DNA of 64,000 nt from Saccopteryx bilineata (taxonomy: Eukaryota > Chordata > Mammalia > Chiroptera > Emballonuridae). Position 1 is the first letter of the stretch. Each line of letters opens with the position of its first letter. Of the stretch, positions 1 through 8,839 are shown piece after piece. Both the position numbers and the translations under genes were made by a program. Below the pieces are notes generated by a model that had not been told where the DNA came from, did no database searches, and saw only the letters and a program-made list of their open reading frames with translations. The stretch spans positions 201,625,847 through 201,689,846 of the forward strand of contig NC_089495.1 in the NCBI RefSeq assembly GCF_036850765.1, written 5' to 3'.

Positions 1-860
1 AGGAATGGAGGGAGAGAGGAATGGGAGGATGGTGGAGGATCAGAGGAGGTAGGTTTGGTCAAAAGAGGCCAGAGGCCATCACATGTCCAGATAGCACATG
101 TCCCCTCTCAGAAGGCACATCTGGACCCAGCTGTTCTCTCGGGCCACCTGGTCCACCTGCCATCCGCTCTGAATGCGAACCCCTTTCACTGCGGGGGGGG
201 GGGGGGGGAGCCGCACGTGGGGGCCTCCCCTAGCCATGTGAGCGCCCCCCCAGCCCAGGTGCTCTGGTCAGTCCGGCCCCTCCTGAGTAGCAAGCAGGAA
301 GGGGGCGCTATACTGTGCTTGGAGGGAGGGGGTCTGCCCTCGCCCCCTCTGCAGATGCTGGGTCCAGAAAAGGAGCTCAGGAAGGGGGGAAGCCTGCTGG
401 GCAGGCTCCCGGGGCTACTGAAGCGGGGTGCAGGCAGCTGGGTTGAATGGAGGAATGCCCGGCCGGCAGTCAGAGCTCCCTCTGCTTAGCTCCGAGGTTG
501 GTGGGCAGCGGAGAGGAGTCTGCCTCAACCGCTGGCCGCCCTGCGGATTGAGGATCAGCCCGAGAAGGGGCTTCCCAGCTTTGGCAGTCCCTTGACATGG
601 GGGAGTCCACGGGAATAAGAGCTGACATGGGGGGGCGGGGTCTGGCCCTGGATAGGGGTTTCCGGGCCCCAGCGCCTCTGACTCCCCCATTTCAAGGTGC
701 GGGGAGACCTGGATTAGGGGGATCCCTCCCAGAGAAGGGGGCTTCCCAGCCGCAAAGCCGCCCCCTCAGACCAGGGGCTAAGCAGACAGAACTGGCAGGG
801 GGAGGAGGCTTTTCTGCGCCAGTGCCACCCCTCGGTGTAAGGAGGTCTATCAGGGAGGAG
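1..860. other. GC-rich flank left of the CpG island, no gene seen
   Basis: GC-rich sequence with a run of about 16 G at roughly 190-207 and purine-rich stretches. All open frames are short, have low-complexity composition and match no family I recognise. If the exon ending at 969 belongs to DLGAP4, this stretch is the start of its first intron on the minus strand. That placement is an inference from the splice donor and synteny. Confidence 0.5.
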
Positions 861-1262
861 AGCCAGATTTGGGGGGCTTCCGGAGGGACGGGGCGTACCG
901 GCCTCAAAAAGGGGATCAGGGCCGCCGTGTGCGCGCGCGCGCGCGCCACGCCACCCCCGCGCCCTCACCTGCGTCCCGCGCCTCCGCCGCCTCCGGCCAG
1001 CTCGGCCGCTGCGCTGTGCCGCCGTCGTTCGGGTCCGCTCGCAGGTCCGCCAGCCTAGGCCCCGGCCCGCGGGCGCCCCATGCCTCTCTTCTGACCGGCG
1101 CGGCGCCCCAGATGCGGCTGCAGGAGGAGGAGCCGCACGGCCCGGTTCCCCCGGAGCAGCGGGGAGGGGGCGGGGGAGATGCGCGCGGGGGAGGGGGCCG
1201 CGTGGCTGCGCCCAAAACCAGGCGCGGATCCGGCCACTGGCTTGGGGCTAGGAGGGTGGGGG
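860..1262. promoter_or_regulatory. CpG-island promoter, putative DLGAP4 upstream promoter
   Basis: Dense CpG dinucleotides, GC boxes (GGGGCGGG-like, e.g. around 1165-1175) and a short alternating (CG)n run at about 931-946 mark a CpG island some 400 bp long. It surrounds a minus-strand exon with a good splice donor. The flanks drop quickly to ordinary composition. Assignment to DLGAP4 rests on the known order EPB41L1-AAR2-DLGAP4 and on lying about 39 kb past the 3' end of AAR2, which is close to the human spacing as I remember it. No TATA box is evident. Confidence 0.6.
969..1120 (-). other. DLGAP4: Putative 5' non-coding exon of DLGAP4 (3' boundary defined, 5' boundary approximate)
   Basis: Read on the minus strand, the sequence reaches GGGACGCAG and then GTGAGGGCG, a near-consensus splice donor: the exon ends at 969 and the intron begins at 968. 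The exon body is GC-rich with many CpGs and has a short upstream ORF of eight codons (MGRPRAGA) ending at 1055, as in many brain-gene 5' UTRs. No coding exon lies in the window. DLGAP4 encodes a postsynaptic scaffold protein that binds PSD-95. The symbol comes from synteny, not sequence identity. The 5' boundary at 1120 is only a guess. Confidence 0.45.
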
Positions 1263-1269
1263 GCGCTAT

Positions 1270-2590
1270 TTCCAGAGCTCACCTCCCCTCATGCCTTACT
1301 GGAGGGAGATAGGGTCTCCGTAGTCAGCGACGCTTAGTGGCCAGCCGGAAGGGCACTCAGAGATCCTCGGTCCGTTGCCCAGAGAGTGTAGGCTAGTGGT
1401 ACAAGGTCACACAGCAGGGCTGCAGTAGTGCAGAAATCTGGAATCCTAGGCTGCAGAGCCGGTCTGCAGGAATCTTGGTTGACGATGGCTGGCCGGTGGA
1501 GGGGAGAAACTGAGGTCCACACCGAAAGAACCTGGCCCTGGTCACATGTGCAAGCCAGGAGGGCCCTGGGATTTGAACTTGGGGCTCCTGCCTCTGGGAA
1601 CGTGCGCCCCCTCCTGGTGACCCGTTTCCTGCAGAACCCTCTCCCAGGTGCCTTCTCACTTATGGCAGCACAGGGGTTAAAAGCAACCCCTGGAGTCAGA
1701 TGGCCCTGGGCTGTATACCCATCCTACCTCTCCTGGGGCTCTGAGATCATAGACTAGAGACTGATTCTTCTGAGACCCAATTTCTCCACCTGTAAAATGG
1801 GGACAACACTAGTATAATATCCCAAAGTTGGGTTGTGGAACTAAAGAGATAATGTTAAGCTCCTTGCTGGTGCCTGGCATTCAGTAGGTGTCAAATGAAT
1901 GTGCTTTCATCCACCCTGGCTCCCACATACAGCCACCAACAACAAATACCAGCTGAATGCAAATTGAGTCAGAACAGTGTTAAAGGGTGGCATTTAAGTG
2001 TCCTCAGAGCCCTTTTCAACCAGCCACATCTACCACTCCCCCCCCCCACACTCTGCCCACATTTCTCCTCCCAGAAACGTCTGTTCCAGGGCTTCTCGGC
2101 CTTTCCCCGAGTCTCAGTGCCCTCTCTTCTCTACCAGACAAACTCCTATTCATCCGTCAAGGCCCTGAGCAATCTACTGCATGCCCCAGCTGCTCACACT
2201 CCCTAACAGTCCCTTTGTTATTTCCAGTGTCTGGTCTAGGTTTGTCTCTGTCTTTGTGGGCCCTGAAAACTCTGGTGAGAGGATGTCACTCAGAGGAAAT
2301 GATACCATAAGGACCAACATGCCCAAAAAGGTACCCTGGAGGAGGTGGGGCTTTAGCAGGGGCTGGAAAGAGAGGTGGGTTTGGAGCTCTGGGGGGAGGA
2401 AGGAGAGTATGTGGCAGGCAAAGAGGTAGCTGTACGTTTGGACAGGTTGTCAGTCAGTAGGGAGAAGAACGAACTGCCTGAAGCAGATTAGAAGATCTTA
2501 TCATCTTAGCTGGGAGCCCTGAGAGCCAAGGGCTGGACAGCGACCTGGTGATAGAAGGTCAGGCTGAAATGAGCAGACTTTGCTCTGGAG
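1270..2590. repeat. Intergenic sequence with ancient MIR fragments
   Basis: About 1395-1450 carries a MIR-like block in reverse orientation (GGTCACACAGCAGGG). About 1680-1890 is a forward MIR: 'cccaatttctccacctgtaa', then 'tgcctggcattcagtaggtg'. The rest is unique-looking and has no coding frame I can support. Confidence 0.6.
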
Positions 2591-2599
2591 ACCGCCTCA

Positions 2600-3255
2600 C
2601 ACAAGAGTCCCAGGAGACACGTACAAGGATGTTCATAGCAGCATCATTTGTAATAGTGAAAAACTGAACACAGCCTAACTGTCCATCATCTGGAGACTGG
2701 ATGCATAGTGAAGAATTCAAACAATGGAAAACTCTCCACACCATCATCCTCAAAACAGCTGCATTCAAGGCACGCACACACATCCGTGAGGATCAATCTC
2801 AAAAACACACTGTTGATTCAGTTCGTGAAAATTCAGAGTTGTACACTTATGATCTGAGTACCCTTTGTATGAATTTTATACTTCAATGCAATTTTTTTAA
2901 ATAAAAAAATATATATTGTTGGGTAAAAAACAAGATGCAGACAGAAAGCACAGTTTGATGCCAGATATATATAAAGTTTGAAAACATGCAGCAGAATACT
3001 GTGTATTGTTTAGGGACACATACATGTGTAACACAAGTGTAAAAACACGCCTGGGAGTGATAAATAGCAAATTCAAGAGAGAAGTGGCCCTGAGGGAGAA
3101 AGAGAAGGAAATGTAAAAGGGGCTTCGCACAGACTCGCAATGGTTTATTTCTTCAGCTAGGTGGTGAGCGCGTGGTTGTTTACTATTCTGATCTCTAGAC
3201 TCTTTTGTGAACACGAAATATTCGATAATGTCATCATCCTTTTTTTTTAAGTCAG
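2600..3255 (+). mobile_element. Old L1 fragment, 3' part
   Basis: Sequence such as 'acaaggatgttcatagcagc' followed by 'taactgtccatcatctgg' is the L1 ORF2 C-terminal/3'-UTR junction. The downstream AT-rich part reads like an L1M 3' UTR. Many indels and stops show it is long dead. An A/T-rich run ends it near 3250. Confidence 0.7.
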
Positions 3256-3870
3256 GTGGTGCCCAGAAAGGCAATGGGGAGCCATTGCCGGTTCTTGAGT
3301 GAGGTCAGTGGACTGGAAGGGGCAAGACTAGAAAAAGGGGAGGCTGGTGGGACCCTCCAGGTGAGAAGTTTGATGCCTGAGCAGGGGCAGTTACATGAAG
3401 GAGGGGAAAGATGAGAGAGTTAGAGGAATTAACAATGGGTGTGCTCAGGCAGGGATCACAAACTTCAATGCCCACAGGGCCTGGGCGGGTCACTTAAGGA
3501 AGAGTCATGGGGACTGTGATACACAGCCTGGCAAGGGCAGCCCCTGCTTAGTGCCTGCTGATTGTTGCCATGTAGGAAAGGAGCCCCAGTAGGGACACTT
3601 TTTTTCCCCCCAAGTAAAATCAGCAATTCAGATTTTTTTTAAAATGCAAAATCTCTTGAACTTTAAATCTTGGCAACTAAATTTAAAAAAAAATTTTTTT
3701 TTAACTCTGTAGGGGTCAAGCCATACAGATTTGCAATCTTGTCAGTGAGGAAGAGGTTCCAAGAAACAGAATGAAGAGACAAGGACACCAAGTTTTCCTG
3801 CCTGTGAGGCTGGAAAGGCTCACAACCTGAGCAGCAATCAGGGAGGGCTTCCTGGAAGAACTTACACCAG
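3256..3870. other. Unique-looking intergenic sequence
   Basis: No gene, RNA or clear transposon recognised. AT-rich low-complexity runs occur at about 3600-3700. It ends at the left arm of the inverted repeat. Confidence 0.4.
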
Positions 3871-3974
3871 GCAGTAAGTGAAGAGGGAAGGTATTTCAGG
3901 CTGAGAGAACAGCAAGTGCAAAGGCAGAAGTTGAGTTGAGTAAGCTCAAGAAAAAGACAAAAGCACTAATGGAG
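3871..3974 (+). repeat. Left arm of a 104-bp inverted repeat
   Basis: This arm (begins GCAGTAAGTGAAGAGGG, ends GCACTAATGGAG) is the reverse complement of 4830-4933 with only two mismatches over 104 bp. Flanking sequence outside the arms does not match. The content (AAATACCTTCCCTCTTCACT on the opposite strand) resembles an old L2-type fragment, but the near identity implies that the duplication itself is recent. Confidence 0.95.
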
Positions 3975-4241
3975 CTTTTCACAGGGGGAAAGCACAAGGC
4001 CAGTCAACAACCGAGGGGATGCCTGACCTCATTCCTCGCCAAGGAAATGTCAATCAAGACAGTCATGCGGTGCTACTTCACACCCATTCTACTGGCCAAC
4101 CACTGAGTGTCAGGGGAGACTGGGTCCTGGCAGCTCTTCTAGACTGCTGAGGCAGGGGGTACCCATGTACGCCGTGCCCAGCAAACCCACTCCTGGATAC
4201 ATGTGCCCAGGAAAAGCCCTGCACACACACACTGGGCCAGT

Positions 4242-4402
4242 GCTTCCCAACCTTTAACAGTCCAAGGATTCCCCCAGGGATTATGCTGAAAGGCAGATTC
4301 GCATTTGGCAGTCCCGGGCAGGGTCTGAGGTGCTGCATGTCTAACAAGTATCCAGACGAGGCCGAGGCTGCTGGGCCCCAGACCACGTTTTGCAGAGCAT
4401 TA
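4242..4402 (+). mobile_element. MER5A-like hAT-Charlie remnant
   Basis: Pattern 'cagtgcttcccaacctttaa', then 'ggctgctgggccccagac', matches the layout of MER5A (TIR CAGNGGTTCTCAA, central CAGACC/CTGGGCCCC blocks). It is diverged, so the edges are approximate. It lies inside the loop of the inverted repeat. Confidence 0.6.
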
Positions 4403-4404
4403 GG

Positions 4405-4710
4405 AGACATGCACAAGAAAAGACTGTGTGTAACAGCAGAAAACATGAACACAATCCAATTATCTATTGACAGGAGAAGGAACAAATAAATTGTGGGACA
4501 GTCACACACAGCCTTCAAAAGCAAATGAATCGCGACTAGACACAACACAAATGATTCTCACCAACATAGCACTGAATTAAAAAAAATACAAGACCATATA
4601 TAGTATACCTTTTAAAATAAAATGAATAACTAAAAACAAACAAGAAATTGTTTAGGCGTTCGTACATGTAATAAAACTAAAGCGAAAGAAATTAGGGAAG
4701 GAGAATCCCA
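4405..4710 (+). mobile_element. Old L1 fragment
   Basis: 'ccaattatctattgacagg', 'aacaaataaattgtgg' and 'gaatcgcgactagacac' follow the order of the L1 ORF2 3' end (tip of the ORF and start of the 3' UTR). The fragment is full of small changes and has no open frame. Confidence 0.6.
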
Positions 4711-4829
4711 AACACAGAATACTAAAATCCTAGGGGCTTAGCAGAGAGCCGGGGGATGGGCAATGGGCTGGAGCACAGAGGCGGATGTCAGATTTGGGTT
4801 CTGTTCTAGTTCCTGGGGTGGGCAGTATA

Positions 4830-4933
4830 CTCCATTAGTGCTTTTGTCTTTTTCTTGAGCTTACTCAATTCAACCTCTGCCTTTGCACTTGCTGTTCTCT
4901 CAGCCTGAAATACCTTCCCTCTTCACTTACTGC
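4830..4933 (-). repeat. Right arm of the 104-bp inverted repeat
   Basis: Reverse-complement partner of 3871-3974, 102 of 104 positions identical by eye. The arms are separated by an 855-bp loop that holds MER5A-like and L1 fragments. Confidence 0.95.
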
Positions 4934-5142
4934 TTACAGGTGACATATTTATTATGTTATATTTTACACTATATTGTGTTAGATCACATACGCAGGGCCA
5001 TGCACGGACCAATGCTGAGATCCTGTCATGAACCAAGAATACTTTAAATTCAGTTGTGTGCACCTGAGGTCCACATTGTGAGACCGAGAGAGATGGGGAT
5101 AGAGTTGAGTACAAGCAGGTCCACTTGGGAAAGGGTGGTTAA

Positions 5143-5410
5143 CCCTTTGAGTAGTGAGTTTTTCTATGCCCACTGACTCCCGGTAGTGAGGTTGTGTTTT
5201 TTTTTTTCCAAAAAATGAAATTAGTCCCAGTTACAGTGTTATTAACTTAAAATCATGTTTGTTTGATAACCAATCCATAGATAGAAACAAGAAGAACATA
5301 CATTTGCCTTTTTTTAATGTTACCTTACACATTTTTAAAAATAAATCGATCGCACTCTGGATGGTCAGGAGGCACGAGGACATACGTGAACGTTTGTACT
5401 AATCAAAGGG
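5143..5410. mobile_element. piggyBac-type MITE with TTAA target duplication
   Basis: The element starts CCCTTTGAGTAGTG and ends TACTAATCAAAGGG, so the terminal inverted repeats match at about 11 of the first 13 positions. TTAA flanks both ends (5139-5142 and 5411-5414), the hallmark of piggyBac insertion. It is 268 bp, AT-rich and has no transposase ORF, so it is a non-autonomous derivative. Which piggyBac family mobilised it cannot be told from here. Confidence 0.85.
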
Positions 5411-5419
5411 TTAAACACA

Positions 5420-6480
5420 AGCACAGCATGAAGTGTTCAGGGATCTGAGGGGAGCACAGTGGTGTGACTTTGGGATGATTTCCTGACCCCGCCCAGGGGC
5501 CAGGAGCAAAGAGGCTACTGCATCTTGGGTGTGAGATTCATTACCAACTCTGCCACCAGCCCACGGGTCCAGACCACGCTGAGGCCAGAGCCATGGGCTT
5601 CAGGAAGGACCCTGGAAGGGGAGAATGACTCAAATCAAGCGGAGAGAGTTTACTAGACAGCAGGTAACCTCCAGCCCTGGGTAATGACACACTCTGATAA
5701 TGGCCAGATCCAGGGAGTGACCGCATCTAGCTAACGATGAGACTTGGCTTGTGACCAAACCAGACGATGTCCAGACCCATCGTGATTGGATCAAGGGATG
5801 CCTGGCCCCAGATCAATCAGGCATCTGGTCAGCTTGGGCCAGCCCCTTGGGAGAGTGGAAAAGAGGTCTCCCAGGGCCCCTGCAGCCAGGGAAGATTGGT
5901 CTCCCTCTCCTCACCCCAGTCCTCTTCTAGAACGTTCTTCCCTAAACAGCCCTGGGTCTGAGCCCTCCTCCCCATTGCTCTGCTCCTGCCCTGGCTCAGT
6001 CCCTGCATCTCCTGGCTGAACCACCACGCAGGGCTCCTGCTCCAGCCGGCCCCTAACCAACAACCCACCTTCCACACCAGCCCCCGAGACCTGTGCTAAA
6101 CACAGCCTGCGCCCCTCCCCGCTCAGAACCCTGCGCCGGCTCCCTAGCACGTGGGCAGGAAGTGTGAACCGCCTAGCCTGGTATTCGAGGCCCTTCGTCA
6201 TTTGGCCTTTGCACCCACTCCTAATTCAGTTCTGGTCAAACCCCATTACTCAGGCACAGGCTCTGCAGTCTCTCCGGAGACAGGGAGTTTCACATCTCAG
6301 CTCGTGGGCCCCTTTTCCCAGCATGCCTCTTCCCCGTGAAATACTCACATTTCAAAATGTAACTTATATGTCACCTGCTTGGGAAATCTTCCCAATCCTC
6401 TATGCTCTATTTCCCGTTCCCAGTTAGTCACTCCCAACATATTTCAGTTCCCCACTTGGTATCATCAAGCATTTCCTGTT
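5420..6480. other. Intergenic sequence, no gene seen
   Basis: Mostly unique-looking. About 6160-6480 resembles the 3' part of an old L2-type repeat ('catttggcctttgcacccac'). Open frames here lack family signatures and are not called. Confidence 0.4.
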
Positions 6481-6484
6481 CCCT

Positions 6485-6690
6485 TTAGAGTTATTGAGGT
6501 GCAATAGACAAACAAAAATCATGTATATTTAAGGTGTACTGCTGGGTGTTTTGATATGTGTAGACGCTCTAGAATAATTATCTCAGTCAAGTCCATGAAC
6601 ACGACCTCACAGTTACTTTTCTGATGTGGTGAGAACGTGTAAGATCTACCCACTTAGTAAATTCCACATACACAATACAGTGTTGTGAGC
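6485..6690 (-). mobile_element. L1 3'-end fragment, reversed
   Basis: 'gagttattgaggtgcaatag', 'taaggtgtactgctgggtg' and 'ttttgatatgtgtagacgc' are the reverse complement of a common mammalian L1MA/L1MB 3' UTR. Edges are approximate. Confidence 0.7.
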
Positions 6691-7407
6691 TGGAAACTCC
6701 TCGAACGCTTATAAGGTCGTAGTTCGACACCGTGCCTCTAACTCCTTAGAGCACACACTCTCGGTGCCACCTGGGGTCTGGCTACAGCGCTGCGGGGTTG
6801 GATCTCTCCGAGACATTGATGGCCTGCAAGCGCTCACCAGGTCTCTCCACTTTGGGGTATTTTCGGCATTTTCTGAAGTTCCAAGAGTCTTCTCAGCCCC
6901 AGCACAGGACAACTCGGGAATGCAGGGCAGTTATTGTCCTCAGGTGCCATCTTCAGTCATAGGGGACGGGAACCACTGGGTAAGTGCCCAGCCTCCTTAG
7001 CTTGGGGAGATAGTTCTGAGGTCTCTTCCTCACTGTTTCTCAGAAGGTCCCCAGTTTAGGTGGCCACTCACTAATGCACGTTTGACTGACTCTCTCTCCT
7101 CCCGTCATGCTCTCCCCTTTCCTGTTTCCTACGATCACGTCCCGGATAACCCACCTGCACTCGAGCCTCTGTCTCAGAAACTGCTTTTGGAGGAACCCAA
7201 CCAAAGACACATCTGTTCGCCTTCATCTCTCCCATCAGACAGAAAATAACTCTGTGAGGCCTGGGCCACACTGAATTCACCTCAAACTGTGGCATCCAGC
7301 AGTCTGGGTTTGCATCCTGACTATGCTGCTTGCATCCGTCTGACCTTGGCCAGGTCACTTCCTTATAACCACACACTGAACCAGAATAAGTAGAAGATTT
7401 CCAGACT

Positions 7408-7830
7408 TTTTTTTTTTTTTTTGTATTTTTCTAAAGCTGGAAACAGGGAGAGACAGTTAGACAGACCCCCGCATGCACCCGACCGGGATCCACCTGGCAC
7501 GCCCACCATGGGGCGAAGCTCTGCCCACCAGGGGGCGAAGCTCTGCCCACCAGGGGGTGATGCTCTGCCCCTCTGGGGCGTCGCTCTATTGCGACCAGAG
7601 CCACTCTAGCGCCTGGGGCAGTGGCCAAGGAGCCATCCCCAGCGCCCGGGCCATCTTTGCTCCAATGGAGCCTCGGCTGCAGGAGGGGAAGAGAGAGACA
7701 GAGAGGAAGGAGAGGGGGAGGGGTGGAGAAGCAGATGGACGCTTCTCCTGTGTGCCCTGTCCGGGAATCGAACCTGGGACCTCTGCACGCCAGGCCGACG
7801 CTCTACCACTGAGCCAACCGGCCAGGGCCC
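7408..7830 (-). mobile_element. Family-1 tRNA-headed bat SINE, full length
   Basis: On the minus strand it begins with a tRNA-like head (A box TGGCTCAGTGGTAG, B box GGTTCGATTCC), then a CT-rich block, 'ggagcaaagatggcccgg', and a poly-A tail (poly-T at 7408-7422). It is flanked by an 11-bp duplication ATTYCCAGACT at 7397-7407 and 7831-7841, one mismatch. The 3' third holds two adjacent CTCF-core-like blocks at 7524-7538 and 7546-7560. Not a tRNA gene, and its open frames are not genes. Confidence 0.95.
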
Positions 7831-7930
7831 ATTCCCAGACTCTTAACGAAATACAGTGTGTTCGTAAAGTCATGGTGCACTTTTGACTGGTCACAGGAAT
7901 GCAACAAAAGACGATAGAAATGTGAAATCT

Positions 7931-8296
7931 GGCCCTGGCTGGTTGGCCCAGTGGTAGAGCGTCGGCCTGGCGTGCAGAGGTCCCGGGTTCGATTCCCGGC
8001 CAGGGCACACAGGAGAAGCGCCCATCTGCTTCTCCATCCCTCCCCCTCTCCTTCTTCTCTCTCTTTTCCCCTCCCGCAGCCTCCATTGGAGCAAAGATGG
8101 CCCAGGCGCTGGGGATGGCTCTGTGGTCTCTGCCTTAGGCGCTAGAATGGCTCTGGATGCAACAGAGTGACGCCCCAGAGGGACAGAGCATCGCCCCCTG
8201 GTGGGCGTGCCTGGTGGATCCCGGTCGGGCACATGCGGGTGGAGTCTGACTGCCTCCCCGTTTCCAGCTTCCAAAAAATGAAAAAAAAAAAAAAAA
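7931..8296 (+). mobile_element. Family-1 SINE nested in the mariner
   Basis: tRNA-like head (A box TGGCCCAGTGGTAGAG, B box GGTTCGATTCC), CT-rich body and a poly-A tail of about 20. The duplication AAATGTGAAATC at 7918-7929 and 8297-8308 is perfect. It carries a CTCF-core-like block at 8191-8205 (reverse orientation). The insertion is younger than the mariner, whose repeat it interrupts. Confidence 0.95.
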
Positions 8297-8394
8297 AAAT
8301 GTGAAATCCGCACCAAATAAAAGGAAAACCCCCTCCCAGTTTCTGTAGGATGATGTGGCAGCATGTGCACATGTGCAGATGATGACATAACACC

Positions 8395-8718
8395 ATGTAT
8401 ACAGCGGAGCAGCCCACAGCCATGCCAGTTGAGATGTGGACAGTACAGAGGAAAGTTCAGTGTATTCTGTGGCTCGCTAAATTCAAATCCGTGACCAAAG
8501 TGCAACGTGAATATCGGTGCGTTTATAACGAAGTGCCACCACTTAGGAATAACATTACTAGGTGGGATAAGCAGTTGAAGGAAACCAGCAATTTGGTGGA
8601 GAAACCCCGTTCTGGTAGGCCATCAGTCAGTGACAAGTCTGTAGAGGCTATACGGGATAGCTACCTAAGGAGCCCTAAAAAATCTGTGCGTGAGCCCACA
8701 TCGAACTGCACTGAATAG
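8395..8718 (+). pseudogene. Mariner/Tc1 transposase fragment (N-terminal HTH region only)
   Basis: An open frame of 107 codons reads MPVEMWTVQRKVQCILWLA, then TRWDKQLKETSNLVEKPRSG and RPSVSDKSVEAIRDS. The run '...W..Q....GSL..KPRSGRPS.S...V..IR' is typical of the DNA-binding helix-turn-helix region of mariner-like transposases. The catalytic aspartates and the C-terminal two thirds are absent, because the right terminal repeat begins within about 20 bp of the stop. The protein could at most bind DNA; more likely it is only a remnant. No upstream promoter is evident. Confidence 0.75.
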
Positions 8719-8839
8719 GTATGAAATTGGGAGAGTTTTCCTTTTATTTGGTGCAGATTTCACATTTCTATAGTCTTTTGTTGCTTTCCTGTGACCGGTC
8801 AAAAGCGCACCATGCCTTCACGGACACACTGTATATCTG

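Larger units (their letters stand above)
7854..8831 (+). mobile_element. Deleted mariner/Tc1 element with a SINE nested in its left terminal repeat
   Basis: Long terminal inverted repeats of about 100 bp start CAGTGTGTTCGTAAAG at 7854 and end with the near-complement at 8831. The dinucleotide TA lies at both edges (7852-7853 and 8832-8833), as for mariner. The left repeat is split by a SINE at about 7931-8296. Between the repeats lies a fragment of the N-terminal helix-turn-helix part of a transposase and no catalytic domain. The element is therefore an internally deleted, non-autonomous copy. Confidence 0.88.

Noticed and set aside
190..207. Poly-G run as a functional element
   Set aside because: Homopolymer only. 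Could be a sequencing-length artefact.
7931..8010. tRNA gene from the head of family-1 SINEs
   Set aside because: A and B boxes are present but the downstream body is SINE, with no mature-tRNA end or cloverleaf I can support.
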